DNA from: Rhodanobacter denitrificans
GTDB lineage: Bacteria > Pseudomonadota > Gammaproteobacteria > Xanthomonadales > Rhodanobacteraceae
Length of the DNA stretch: 64,000 nt
Assembly (NCBI GenBank): GCA_017848855.1
Contig: JAFIHF010000023.1
Coordinates: forward strand, 27,674 to 91,673
Direction: 5' to 3'
The translations under genes were made by a program, and so were the position numbers. The stretch's first letter is position 1, and every line of letters starts with the position of its first letter. The notes under the pieces were generated by a model. That model ran no database searches, was not told where the DNA came from, and was given only the letters and a program-made list of their open reading frames with translations. Of this stretch, positions 17,522 through 26,091 are shown one piece after another.

Positions 17522-17812
17522 ATGCACGGCGAATACAAGATGCCCGGCGGCAAGCTGGTGGTGGTCGACCTCGCGCTGCGCGACGGCCGCTTCGAAGGCG
17601 TGCGGCTGAGCGGCGACTTCTTCCTCGAACCCGACGCCGCGCTGCCGGCGATCAATGCCGCACTCGAAGGCCAGCCGGCCGATGCCGGCGACGACGCGCT
17701 GGTCGCCGCCATCGACGCCGCCCTGCCCGCGGGCACCACCATGTACGGCATCTCCAGCGCGGCCATCGTCGTCGCGCTGCGCCGCGCCCTGCACGAAGGG
17801 GCAGCGGCATGA
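17522..17812 (+). CDS. Lipoate-protein ligase accessory (C-terminal-like) domain protein
   Basis: This 96-aa protein resembles the C-terminal accessory domain of bacterial LplA, here as a separate gene: GEYKMPGGKLVVVDLALRDGRFEGVRLSGDFFLEPD, then YGISSAAIVVALRRALHEG. In split ligases such as the Thermoplasma LplA/LplB pair, this domain is needed for lipoate adenylation. The stop overlaps the lplA start by 4 bp (ATGA), which supports coupled synthesis of the two halves. The accessory domain comes first, the reverse of the order in a fused protein. Confidence 0.82.
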   Translation: MHGEYKMPGGKLVVVDLALRDGRFEGVRLSGDFFLEPDAALPAINAALEGQPADAGDDALVAAIDAALPAGTTMYGISSAAIVVALRRALHEGAAA

Positions 17813-18585
17813 GCCGCAGCGACTGGCGCGCGCACGACTGGCGACTGATCCACGCCGCGCCGCAACCGCCGCTGCTGCACATGGCGCTGGACGAGGCGCT
17901 GCTCGACGCGGTCGGCAGCGGCCGCCGCCAGCCCACGCTGCGCTTGTGGGAATGGGCCGCGCCCGCGGTGGTGATCGGCCGCTTCCAATCGCTGCGCAAC
18001 GAGGTGGACGGCGATGCCGCGCAGCGCCACGGCATCGAGGTGGTGCGGCGCATTTCCGGCGGCGGCGCGATGTTCATCGAGCCGGGCAACACCATCACCT
18101 ATTCGATCTACACACCGCTGGCCATGGTCGAGGGCCTGAGCTTCCAGGAGTCGTACGCGCTGATGGACAGCTGGGTGCTGGAGGCGCTGCGCGAACTGGG
18201 CATCGAGGCCTGGTACCAGCCGCTCAACGACATCGCCTCGAATGCCGGCAAGATCGGCGGCGCCGCGCAGACCCGCCGCGGCGGCGCGCTGCTGCACCAC
18301 GTCACCATGGCCTACGACATCGACGCGGCGAAGATGCTGGACGTGCTGCGCATCGGCCGCGAGAAGCTCTCCGACAAGGGCACCGCCAGCGCCGCCAAGC
18401 GCGTCGACCCGCTGCGCAGCCAGACCGGCCTGCCGCGCGAAGTCGTGGTGGAGCGCATGCTGGCCACCTTCCGCCGCCTGCACGGCCTCACCGACGACCA
18501 GTTGCGCGACCACGAACTGGCGCAGGCGCAAGCGCTGGTGCGCGACAAGTTCGGCACCGCGGCCTGGCTCGCCGACGTGCCTTGA
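17809..18585 (+). CDS. lplA: Lipoate-protein ligase A (catalytic domain only)
   Basis: This is a 258-aa biotin/lipoate ligase fold protein that attaches free or scavenged lipoate to E2 and H proteins. Motifs include PTLRLWEWAAPAVVIGRFQSLRNEV, the conserved VVRRISGGGAMFIEPGN loop and the lysine-bearing NAGKIGGAAQTRRGGALLHHVT. It ends after the catalytic domain, and the accessory domain is encoded by the overlapping upstream gene. REP-like DNA follows. Confidence 0.93.
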   Translation: MSRSDWRAHDWRLIHAAPQPPLLHMALDEALLDAVGSGRRQPTLRLWEWAAPAVVIGRFQSLRNEVDGDAAQRHGIEVVRRISGGGAMFIEPGNTITYSIYTPLAMVEGLSFQESYALMDSWVLEALRELGIEAWYQPLNDIASNAGKIGGAAQTRRGGALLHHVTMAYDIDAAKMLDVLRIGREKLSDKGTASAAKRVDPLRSQTGLPREVVVERMLATFRRLHGLTDDQLRDHELAQAQALVRDKFGTAAWLADVP

Positions 18586-18641
18586 TCCCGGCGCGCCGCC
18601 GGAGCGCACCCAGCATGCGAAAGCCCGGCCTGACGCCCATC

Positions 18642-18710
18642 GTGGGTCGGGCTTCAGCCCGACACGCCCGCACGGCAAGGCCCGAGCCGTCGGGATGAAT
18701 CCCGACCCAC
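18642..18710. repeat. REP-like element, family B copy 2
   Basis: A pair of inverted units (GTGGGTCGGGCTTCAGCCCG and GTCGGGATGAATCCCGACCC) lies in the 270-bp gap between lplA and the M16 peptidase gene. The rest of the gap has degenerate GGAGCGCACC words of repeat family A at about 18601 and 18735, and no clear gene. Confidence 0.8.
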
Positions 18711-18855
18711 GGCTATCGATCAGAGTGGCGGCCGGAGCGCACCCTGCACGCGTGGAGTAGGCGCGCGCCTACATCGGTCATGGCCCTTCGCCACTTGTGC
18801 ACTTTGCCGGATGCGGGAGGATCGAAGTTCCGTTCGCGTTGGCAAGGAGAAGTAG

Positions 18856-20241
18856 ATGCGCGCTTCACGCCTGTCCGTACTGGCCGCCGGGCTGTGCCTG
18901 GCCTTCGCTGCGCACGCGGCCGACACCGATACCTGGAAGCTGCCGGTCGCGGTGAAGAAACTCGACAACGGCCTCACCGTCGTGGTTTCCGAGGACCACA
19001 GCTCGCCCACCGTGGGCATCAGCATGGTCTACCACGTCGGCATGCGGCTGGAACCGCAGAACCGCACCGGCTTCGCCCACCTGTTCGAGCACCTGATGTT
19101 CGAGGGCACGCCGGACGCGCCCAAGGGCACGCTCGAGCGCGTGATCCAGGGCGGCGGCGGCGTGTTCAACGGCTCCACCCGCGCCGACTACACCAACTAC
19201 ATCGCCAGCGCGCCCTCGTCCGCGCTGGCGCCGATCCTGTGGCTGGAGGCGGACCGCATGAAGTCGCTGGACTTCAGCGCGAAGAACCTCGCCAACCAGC
19301 AGAACGTGGTGAAGGAGGAGATCCGCGTCAACGTGAAGAACCAGCCCTACGGCCTGTTCTACTGGACCGACCTGAGCCGCCTCGCGTTCGACAAGTGGGC
19401 CAACAACCACGACGGCTACGGTTCGTTCAAGGACCTCGACCACGCCAGCATCGCCGACGTGAAGGCCTTCCACGACACCTACTACCAGCCGGCCAACGCC
19501 GTGCTCGGCATCGCCGGCGACGTCACCCCGGCGCAGGCCTTCGCGTTGGCGCAGCAGTACTTCGGCAGCCTGCCCTCGCGCGCGCTGCCGCCGCGGCCGG
19601 ACGTCTCCGAACCGCTGAACACCAAGCCGCGCCACGCAGAGGAAACCGACGCGCTAGCCAAGGTGCCGGCACTGGCGATCGGCTGGAAGATGCCCGCCCG
19701 CGGCAGCAAGGACCAGATCCCGATGATGGTGCTGTCGCAGTTGCTGGTCGGCGACGATGCCTCGCGCTTCTACCAGGGCCTGGTCAAGGGCCGCGAGCTG
19801 CTGCTGAACATCGAAGGCGGCGCGAACTTCCCGCTCGGCGACGGCAGCGACTACGCCGGCCCGGCCCTGCTGGGCCTGTTCGCGCTGTACAAGCCCAACG
19901 CCACGCCGCAGCAGGTACTGGCCGCGATCGACGAGGAGATCGGCAAGGTCGCCAGCGACGGCGTCGACGCCGCCACCCTGGCCCGGGTGAAGACCAAGAT
20001 GCTGTCCGACTGGTACGGCGGGCTGGAACCCTTCGTCGACCGCGCCAACACGCTGGCCAAGCTGCAGACGCTGTGGGGCGACGCGAACGTCGCCAACGAG
20101 ATGCCCGGCTGGATCGAGGCGGTGAGCTCCGACGACATCCGGCGCGTCGCCCGCACCTATCTCACCGACGCCAACCGCAGCGTGATCGTGCGCCGCCCGG
20201 CCGCTGCCGCCACTCCCGCCGCCCAGGCATCCGCCAAGTGA
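18856..20241 (+). CDS. M16 family zinc metalloprotease, active subunit, exported
   Basis: This 461-aa protein has a signal peptide (LSVLAAGLCLAFAAHA). The inverted zinc motif HLFEHLMFEG (HxxEH, at about residues 75-84) is intact, and the third ligand probably lies in the NVVKEEIRVN helix further on. The protein is the PqqL/processing-peptidase-like half of a two-gene M16B system, and the next gene encodes the inactive partner. The pair likely degrades peptides in the periplasm. AAGGAG lies 8 nt before the ATG. Confidence 0.94.
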   Translation: MRASRLSVLAAGLCLAFAAHAADTDTWKLPVAVKKLDNGLTVVVSEDHSSPTVGISMVYHVGMRLEPQNRTGFAHLFEHLMFEGTPDAPKGTLERVIQGGGGVFNGSTRADYTNYIASAPSSALAPILWLEADRMKSLDFSAKNLANQQNVVKEEIRVNVKNQPYGLFYWTDLSRLAFDKWANNHDGYGSFKDLDHASIADVKAFHDTYYQPANAVLGIAGDVTPAQAFALAQQYFGSLPSRALPPRPDVSEPLNTKPRHAEETDALAKVPALAIGWKMPARGSKDQIPMMVLSQLLVGDDASRFYQGLVKGRELLLNIEGGANFPLGDGSDYAGPALLGLFALYKPNATPQQVLAAIDEEIGKVASDGVDAATLARVKTKMLSDWYGGLEPFVDRANTLAKLQTLWGDANVANEMPGWIEAVSSDDIRRVARTYLTDANRSVIVRRPAAAATPAAQASAK

Positions 20242-20249
20242 GGCCCGCC

Positions 20250-21668
20250 ATGAAGACGAACACCACGTTCAAGACGCTCGCCCTCGCGCTCGGCCTGACC
20301 CTGGCCGGCACCGCCCAGGCCGCCACCGCGCCGCTGCCGAAGGATCTGCCCGCCTACGGCCCGGAACAGCCGCTGCCGACGCCGCAGATCGTCCAGCGCA
20401 CCCTGCCGAACGGGCTCACCGTGTGGGTGGTGCCGCGCGAGGGCCTGCCCAAGGTCGACGTGGCGCTGTCCGTGCTCGGCGGCACCGCGGCCGACGCCGC
20501 GGGCACGCCGGCGCTGTCGCAGCTGATGGCCGGCCTGCTCAACGAGGGCACCGCCAGCCGCAGCTCGCGCGACATCGCCGAGGCGCTGCAGGCGATCGGC
20601 GGCGACTACAGCGCCGGCGCCAGCGACGACGCCGTCAACATCCGCGCCAGCGCGCTGGCCTCGCACGCCGCGCAACTGCTGGCGCTGGTCGCCGACATCG
20701 CGCTGCACCCAAGCTTCCCCGCCAACGAGGTGACCCTGGCCAAGGCGAACGCCCTGCAGCGCCTGAAGGTGCTGGAGTCCGATCCGCACTGGCAGGCGGG
20801 TCGCACGTTCAGCCATGCCGCCTACGGCGACCATCCGTACTCGCGCGACTCGCTCACCGAGGCCAGCGTGCAGGCAGCCTCGCCCGATGCACTGCGCGCG
20901 CTGCACGATGCCCGCTTCCGGCCGGACCGCGCACTGCTGGTGATCGTCGGCCGGATCGGCGCGGACGAGGCGTTCAAGCTGGCCGAGCAGCAGTTCGGCG
21001 GCTGGAAGGCCGGCGGCAAGCCGTTGGCTGATACCGCGCCGGCCCCGCGCACGGTGGCGCCGCAACGGCTGCTGGTGCCGCGCGCCGGCGCGGTGCAGAG
21101 CAATATCCGCTACGGCCGTCCCGCCGTGCCGGCCAACGATCCGGACTACATTCCGCTGATCGTGGCCAACACCATCCTCGGCGGCGGCTTCACCAGCCGC
21201 ATCACCCAGGACATCCGCGAGGACAAGGGCTACTCGTACAGCCCGCGGTCGGGTTTCATCGCGCACCGCGCCGGCGGCAGCGCGGCGGCCACGGCCGACG
21301 TGCGCAACGAGGTCACCGGCGCCACCCTCGCCGAACTGGCCAAGCTGTACGCCAGCATGGCCAGCCAGCCGGCCAGCACGGAGGAACTCACCGGCGCCAA
21401 GCGCCTGGTCGGCGGCATCTACCTCCTGCGCAACCAGGTTCAGGACGCGCTGACCGCCACCCTGGCGAACTACTGGGTGGACGGCCTGCCGCCGAGTTTC
21501 CTCGGCAGCTACGTGGCCGAGGCGAACAAGGTCACCGCGCAACAGGTGCAGGCGATGGGGCGCAAGTATTTCGATCCGAAAGACCAGAGCATCGTGATCG
21601 TCGGCGACCCCAAGGCGATCGACGCCCAGCTGAAACCCTGGGGCGCGTTCACCGTGTACAAACCCTGA
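20250..21668 (+). CDS. M16 family peptidase, inactive partner subunit, exported
   Basis: This 472-aa protein has a signal peptide (LALALGLTLAGTAQAA) and the M16 fold. The HxxEH site is replaced: the aligned stretch is LSQLMAGLLNEG, without histidines or the zinc glutamate. It keeps the substrate-binding region of non-catalytic M16B chains (SRITQDIREDKGYSYSPRSGF). It probably forms a heterodimer with the catalytic protein encoded 8 bp upstream. The ATG after AGGCCCGCC is used, and it follows the previous stop closely. Confidence 0.93.
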   Translation: MKTNTTFKTLALALGLTLAGTAQAATAPLPKDLPAYGPEQPLPTPQIVQRTLPNGLTVWVVPREGLPKVDVALSVLGGTAADAAGTPALSQLMAGLLNEGTASRSSRDIAEALQAIGGDYSAGASDDAVNIRASALASHAAQLLALVADIALHPSFPANEVTLAKANALQRLKVLESDPHWQAGRTFSHAAYGDHPYSRDSLTEASVQAASPDALRALHDARFRPDRALLVIVGRIGADEAFKLAEQQFGGWKAGGKPLADTAPAPRTVAPQRLLVPRAGAVQSNIRYGRPAVPANDPDYIPLIVANTILGGGFTSRITQDIREDKGYSYSPRSGFIAHRAGGSAAATADVRNEVTGATLAELAKLYASMASQPASTEELTGAKRLVGGIYLLRNQVQDALTATLANYWVDGLPPSFLGSYVAEANKVTAQQVQAMGRKYFDPKDQSIVIVGDPKAIDAQLKPWGAFTVYKP

Positions 21669-21686
21669 GGCGCCTCCGAAACCCCG

Positions 21687-21781
21687 TAGGTCGGGCTTCA
21701 GCCCGACAACCCACTCCTCGGGTGTTGCGTCGGGATGAATCCCGACCTACGAGTGATGCGTCGGGATGAATCCCGACCTAC
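21687..21781. repeat. REP-like element, family B copy 3
   Basis: Three units with GTAGGTCGGGCTTCAGCCCG or GTCGGGATGAATCCCGACCT type sequences follow the M16 gene pair. Two of the units are direct repeats of each other. The element lies between convergent genes (M16 partner and NUDIX), a typical position for such repeats. Confidence 0.85.
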
Positions 21782-21817
21782 GGGGCCGCGGCGATGGCGC
21801 CGCGACACCCGCGGCGC

Positions 21818-22213
21818 TCACAGCAAGGGCAGGATGTGCTCCAGGCTCAGCCGCGCCACCGGCACGCCGGGCGCGGCGGGGTCGATCCAGCGCAGCTCGG
21901 CGATCTCCGCCTGCACGCGCGGCGCGCCGTCCACTTCGACCGCGTAGACCTCGGCTTCCACCACGTGCCCGCGTTCGTTCGCTGCCGGGGCGCTGGCGCG
22001 GCAGAGGAAACGCGCCGAGCCGGGCCGCAGCGTGCAGCCCAGTTCCTCGTGCAGCTCGCGCGCCAGCGTGGCGAGGTCGTCCGCGTCGCCGGGATCGCGC
22101 TTGCCGCCGGGTTGCTGGAACACTGCGGCGTCGTGCTTGCGCACCAGCAGGGTGCGACCGGCGGCGTCGCGGATCACCGCGGCGACGATGCGGATCACCG
22201 GCGCCGCGCTCAC
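21818..22213 (-). CDS. NUDIX hydrolase (MutT-like), downstream copy
   Basis: This 131-aa NUDIX-fold protein starts at GTG 22213, which gives VSAAPVIRIVAAVIRDAAGRTLLVRK. The NUDIX box is QPGGKRDPGDADDLATLARE followed by LHEELG: the REL-x-EELG end is intact, while the first part has Asp in place of the usual Glu and looks one residue longer than Gx5Ex7RE. The substrate is unknown. It overlaps the stop of the upstream NUDIX gene by four bases, so the two are coupled. Confidence 0.85.
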   Translation of the reverse strand: MSAAPVIRIVAAVIRDAAGRTLLVRKHDAAVFQQPGGKRDPGDADDLATLARELHEELGCTLRPGSARFLCRASAPAANERGHVVEAEVYAVEVDGAPRVQAEIAELRWIDPAAPGVPVARLSLEHILPLL

Positions 22214-22698
22214 AGCCGGCTGTACGACCACGACTGCATGCGCCCGTCGCGGTACGGCATCACGCCGTGGAACGGGCGCGGGTCCGTGTCGAACACCAGC
22301 GGCAGGAAGTGGCGGTCGCCTTCCCACATTGGCAGTTCCAGCAGCTGGTCGCGCGGCACCCACTCCAGCGTGCCTTCGTGGTTGCCGCCGTGCGGCGTGC
22401 CGCTGAAGCGGTCGATCAGGAAGATGAAGCCCAGCCAGTCCTCGCCCTGCTTGCCGAAGCCGGGCCAGTTCAGCGTGCCGCGCAGCTGCATCGAGGTGCA
22501 CTCGATGCCGGCCTCCTCGCGGATCTCGCGGCGCATGCAGGCGGCGATGTCCTCGCCCGGCTCCATCTTGCCGCCGAGGCCGTTGTACTTGCCCAGGTGC
22601 TGGTCGTCCGGACGCGCATTGCGGTGGATCATCAGCACCTGGGTGCGGTCGGGCGAGAGCACGTAGCCGAGCGTGGCGACGATGGGGGTGTAAGGCAT
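22210..22698 (-). CDS. NUDIX hydrolase (8-oxo-dGTP diphosphatase-like)
   Basis: This 162-aa protein has a canonical NUDIX box GGKMEPGEDIAACMRREIRE followed by EAG, with GLGGKMEPGED typical of the MutT/NUDT1 subgroup. The preceding MPYTPIVATLGYVLSPDRTQVLMIHRN is the usual first strand. The start ATG at 22698 is the only one near this strand. It forms a two-gene operon with the second NUDIX gene and is transcribed divergently from the phosphodiester glycosidase gene. Confidence 0.92.
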   Translation of the reverse strand: MPYTPIVATLGYVLSPDRTQVLMIHRNARPDDQHLGKYNGLGGKMEPGEDIAACMRREIREEAGIECTSMQLRGTLNWPGFGKQGEDWLGFIFLIDRFSGTPHGGNHEGTLEWVPRDQLLELPMWEGDRHFLPLVFDTDPRPFHGVMPYRDGRMQSWSYSRL

Positions 22699-22794
22699 GG
22701 CGAAACGGCCGCGGAAAGCGTCGATTGTAGCGGCGCCGGCCACGCCCCTGCGCCGGGCTTGCATCGACCTGTATCGGCCGGCGACCATCGCCGG

Positions 22795-23613
22795 ATGCGC
22801 ATGATGCTTCGCTCCCTTCACCCGGTCCGCGCGCGCGTCCGCCGCTGGCGCTGGCTGCCGCTGCTGGCGCTGCTCGCGGGGGCGGCCGGCTGCGGCGCGT
22901 CGACGCGCGCGCCGCACAGCCGCGAGCTGAGCTTCGACGGCCAGACCTACCGCGTGGTGACGCTGGACCTGAAGCACGACCCGCTCAGCCTGCACTGGCG
23001 CGACCCGGCCAGCGGCGAGGCCTACGGCGACATCGAGACCCTGCAGCAGTGGGGCGAGGCGCACGGCCAGCGTCTGCTGTTCGCCACCAACGCCGGCATC
23101 TACGACCGCAAGGCCGCGCCGCTGGGCCTGTACGTGGAGGACGGCAAGACCCTGGTGCCGCTGAACATGGCGCACGGCAACCCCGCCTCGGGCAACTTCT
23201 CGCTGCTGCCCAACGGCGTGTTCGCGATCTATCCCGACGGCCATGCCGCGGTGCGCAGCAGCGCCGCGTTCAAGGCCGACGCCAGGCCGGTGCGCTGGGC
23301 CACCCAGTCCGGCCCGATGCTGGTGATCGACGGCCAGCTCAACCCCAGCTTCGTGGACGACTCGGGCAGCTTGAAATGGCGCAGCGGCGTCTGCGCGAAG
23401 ACGCCCACCGAAGTGGTGTTCGCGGTGAGCGAGGTGCCGGTGAACTTCCACGGCTTCGCGCGGCTGTTCCGCGACAAGCTGGGCTGCCGCGACGCGCTGT
23501 ACCTGGACGGCAGCATCTCGCAGATCTTCGTCAACGGCGAAGGCTACGCCGGCGCGCCGGCCTTCCTGGTCAGGCCCTACGCGGGCATCTTCGCTGTGTT
23601 CGTGCCGCAATGA
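22795..23613 (+). CDS. Phosphodiester glycosidase family (DUF2233) lipoprotein
   Basis: This 272-aa protein starts at ATG 22795 (22801 and 22804 also possible). Its signal sequence WRWLPLLALLAGAAGC ends in a lipobox (GAAGC), so it is probably lipid-anchored. The NAGPA/DUF2233 domain shows NAGIYDRKAAPLGLYVEDGK, GNFSLLPNGVFAIYPDG, SGPMLVIDGQLN and the late ALYLDGSISQIFV. Family members cleave phosphodiester-linked sugars such as teichoic-acid or GlcNAc-1-phosphodiester units. The natural substrate here is unknown. It lies just upstream of the TIR/SLOG block but has no evident link to it. Confidence 0.88.
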   Translation: MRMMLRSLHPVRARVRRWRWLPLLALLAGAAGCGASTRAPHSRELSFDGQTYRVVTLDLKHDPLSLHWRDPASGEAYGDIETLQQWGEAHGQRLLFATNAGIYDRKAAPLGLYVEDGKTLVPLNMAHGNPASGNFSLLPNGVFAIYPDGHAAVRSSAAFKADARPVRWATQSGPMLVIDGQLNPSFVDDSGSLKWRSGVCAKTPTEVVFAVSEVPVNFHGFARLFRDKLGCRDALYLDGSISQIFVNGEGYAGAPAFLVRPYAGIFAVFVPQ

Positions 23614-23647
23614 GCGCGTGCCAAGCCAGAATCACCCGCAAAAATTT

Positions 23648-23663
23648 GTGACGGTCATCACAT
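23648..23663. promoter_or_regulatory. Perfect CRP/Clp-type operator (TGTGA-N6-TCACA)
   Basis: TGTGA, six bases, TCACA: an exact match to the CRP consensus, which is also recognised by the Xanthomonas CRP-like regulator Clp. It lies 34 bp after the previous stop and 136 bp before the TIR gene. A TAGGGT at 23674-23679 could be a poor -10, giving a start near 23686 about 30 bp from the site centre. Confidence 0.6.
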
Positions 23664-23701
23664 TTCCGGTGCTAGGGTGACGCCCGCAAAAGCCGCCTGA
23701 A

Positions 23702-23711
23702 GGGGGGGGGG
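23702..23711. repeat. Homopolymer of ten G upstream of the TIR gene
   Basis: Ten consecutive G lie 88 bp before the TIR gene start, inside its probable 5' leader or promoter. Runs this long are unusual and prone to slippage, so expression could vary between cells. It is the only such run I noticed in the window. Confidence 0.9.
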
Positions 23712-23799
23712 CGGTCAGCCGGCACCCGACCGCCGGCCGGTTTCCCGGAGCGAATTCCGGCAAGGGATTGCTGCAGTCCCGCAGGGGGTGCAGTCCGTC

Positions 23800-26013
23800 A
23801 TGACGCCAGCCGCCGCGATGCCGGATTTCCGCTACCGCGCCTTCATCAGCTACAGCCACCGGGATCAGTCCTGGGCGGACTGGCTGCACAAGGCGCTGGA
23901 AACCTACGCGATCCCGAAGCGGCTGGTCGGCCAAGCCACCGCGGCCGGCGTGATCCCCCGACGCCTCGCGCCGGTCTTCCGCGACCGCGAGGAGCTGGCC
24001 AGCGCCACCGACCTCGGCCGCAAGGTCAACGAGGCGCTGGCGCAATCCGGCAACCTGGTGGTGATCTGCTCACCGCACGCGGCCAGCTCGCGCTGGGTCA
24101 ACGAGGAAGTGCTGGCGTTCAAGCGGCTCGGCCGCGGCGAGCGCATCTTCTGCCTGATCGTGGACGGCGAACCGAATGCCGGCGACACGCCCGGACAAGC
24201 GGCGCGGGAATGCTTCGCGCCGGCGCTGCGCCACGCGCTGGACGCCGATGGCCAGCCGGGCGCGCAGCGCTGCGAGCCGATCGCCGCCGACGCGCGCGCC
24301 GGCCGCGACGGCAAGGCCAACGCGAAGCTGAAGCTGATCGCCGGCCTGCTCGACCTGGACTACGACCGGCTCAAGCAGCGCGAGCTGAAGCGGCGGCACC
24401 GGCGCATGGCGGCGCTCACCACGCTGGCGCTGGTGGTGACGGCGATCACGACCACGCTGGCGATCGCCGCGCTGTTCGCCCGCCATGCCGCCGTGGTCGC
24501 CCGCAACGATGCCGAGCGCCGGCAGAAGCAGGCGGAGGACCTCGTCGACTTCATGCTCGGCGACCTCAACGACAAGCTGCGGCAGGTCTCGCGCCTGGAC
24601 ATCCTGGCGGCCGTCGACGACCGCGCGATGATCTATTTCCACTCGCTGCCGACCGCCGACGTCACCGACGAGGCGCTGGCCCAGCGCGCCAAGGCGCTGG
24701 AAAAGATCGGCAGCGTGCGCCTGGACCAGGGCCAGCTGGCGGCGGCGCTGGCCTCGTTCGAGGCGGCCGCCGAAATCTCCGCCGCGCTGGCGGCGAAGGC
24801 CCCCGCGAACACCGCGCGGCAACTCGCGTACGCGCAGATCCTGTCCTTCGTCGGCATGACCCATTGGAACCAGGGCAGGCTCGACGCGGCCCAGCAGGGT
24901 TTCGAGTCGGCGCGCACCGTCCTGCAGCGCGCCCGGCCGCAGGCCGCGGACCTCCTGCCGTGGCAGTACCAGCAGGAGATGATCGAAAACGACATCGGCC
25001 ACGTGCTCGAGGCGCGCGGCCGGCTGGACGAGGCCACCGGCCACTACCGCAACGCGCTGGCGCTCTCCGAAAAACTGGTGGCCGCCAGGCCCGACAAGAC
25101 CGAGTGGGCATTGGAACTGGGCGGTGCGCACAACAACCTCGGCAAGCTGGCACTGATGCGCGGTGACCTGGCGACGGCCATCGCCGAATACGCCGCCGAT
25201 GACGCGATCGAAACCACGCTCGCCGCGCGCGCCCCCGGGGACAACGAACAGCGCGACAACATGCTCGTCGTGCGCGCCATCCTGGGACGCACGCTGGCGC
25301 TGGCGGGCGACCTCGAAACCGGCACCCGCGACCTGCAGCAGGCCGTCGACATCGCCGCGCAACTGGCCAAAGTCGATCCAGCCAACGCCAGTTTCCAGGA
25401 ACGCCTCGCGCAGTATTCCTCGCAGTTGGCCCGCTTGCGGCGGCTGGGCGGCGACCTGCCGGCTGCCCGGGCGCTGACCGCGCAGTCGCTGCCCATCCTG
25501 CTTGCGCTGACCAGGCAGGATCCGGCCGACATCGGCAAGCAACGCGAGTTCGCCGAGGCGCAGCTCGAACAGGCCGCGCAATCGCTCGCCGGCGGCCAGG
25601 CCGAGGCGGCGCGACAACAGGCGCAGTCCGCGCTGGGCATCCTCGCCCCGTTGTCCGCCCGGCAGCCGGACGATCGCGCCACGCTGCTGGCAACGGCACA
25701 GGCCAAGCTCGTGCTGGCGGCGGCGTCCGGCAACGCGCAGACCGCGCTGCCGCTGCGCAGCGATGCGCTGGACGCGATCCACGCGGTGAAAGACGGCGCC
25801 GACGACCCCCGCCTGCGGGCGCTGCAGGTCGAGGCGCTGCTGGCGCTGGGCCGCAAGGCCGAGGCGCGGGCCGCGCTGCAACCCTTGTGGGGGAGCGGCT
25901 ACCGCGACGCAGCGCTGCTGAACCTGCTGCAGCGCGAACGGATCGACTACCCGGTCAATGCGGCATTCCGGCAGAAACTGCTGGCGGCCACCGCGACGAA
26001 CACCCGGCCGTAA
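23800..26013 (+). CDS. TIR-TM-TPR protein (predicted NAD-cleaving TIR signalling enzyme)
   Basis: This is a 737-aa protein. The TIR_2-type domain (about 8-150) starts RYRAFISYSHRDQSWADWL and includes PRRLAPVFRDREELASATDL. In SSRWVNEEVLAFKR, E103 aligns with the catalytic glutamate of NADase TIRs (compare SARM1 WVHKEI). A basic stretch (195-203) and one membrane helix (about 204-226) follow. A long alpha-helical C-terminus (about 240-730) has TPR-like repeats, e.g. ALASFEAAAEISAALAAKAP and GQLAAALAS-type units. The TIR should lie in the cytosol, anchored at the inner membrane. Either GTG 23788 or ATG 23800 could start it. ATG 23800 is preferred because AGGGGG precedes it, and its GTCCGTC-ATG context recurs at the next gene. 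Confidence 0.9.
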   Translation: MTPAAAMPDFRYRAFISYSHRDQSWADWLHKALETYAIPKRLVGQATAAGVIPRRLAPVFRDREELASATDLGRKVNEALAQSGNLVVICSPHAASSRWVNEEVLAFKRLGRGERIFCLIVDGEPNAGDTPGQAARECFAPALRHALDADGQPGAQRCEPIAADARAGRDGKANAKLKLIAGLLDLDYDRLKQRELKRRHRRMAALTTLALVVTAITTTLAIAALFARHAAVVARNDAERRQKQAEDLVDFMLGDLNDKLRQVSRLDILAAVDDRAMIYFHSLPTADVTDEALAQRAKALEKIGSVRLDQGQLAAALASFEAAAEISAALAAKAPANTARQLAYAQILSFVGMTHWNQGRLDAAQQGFESARTVLQRARPQAADLLPWQYQQEMIENDIGHVLEARGRLDEATGHYRNALALSEKLVAARPDKTEWALELGGAHNNLGKLALMRGDLATAIAEYAADDAIETTLAARAPGDNEQRDNMLVVRAILGRTLALAGDLETGTRDLQQAVDIAAQLAKVDPANASFQERLAQYSSQLARLRRLGGDLPAARALTAQSLPILLALTRQDPADIGKQREFAEAQLEQAAQSLAGGQAEAARQQAQSALGILAPLSARQPDDRATLLATAQAKLVLAAASGNAQTALPLRSDALDAIHAVKDGADDPRLRALQVEALLALGRKAEARAALQPLWGSGYRDAALLNLLQRERIDYPVNAAFRQKLLAATATNTRP

Positions 26014-26091
26014 CCGGGCGCAACGCACAGGGGATGGGCAACACCCACAGGCGCAGCATCGCTTCCAAGCCCTCGGCAACAGGAGTCCGTC

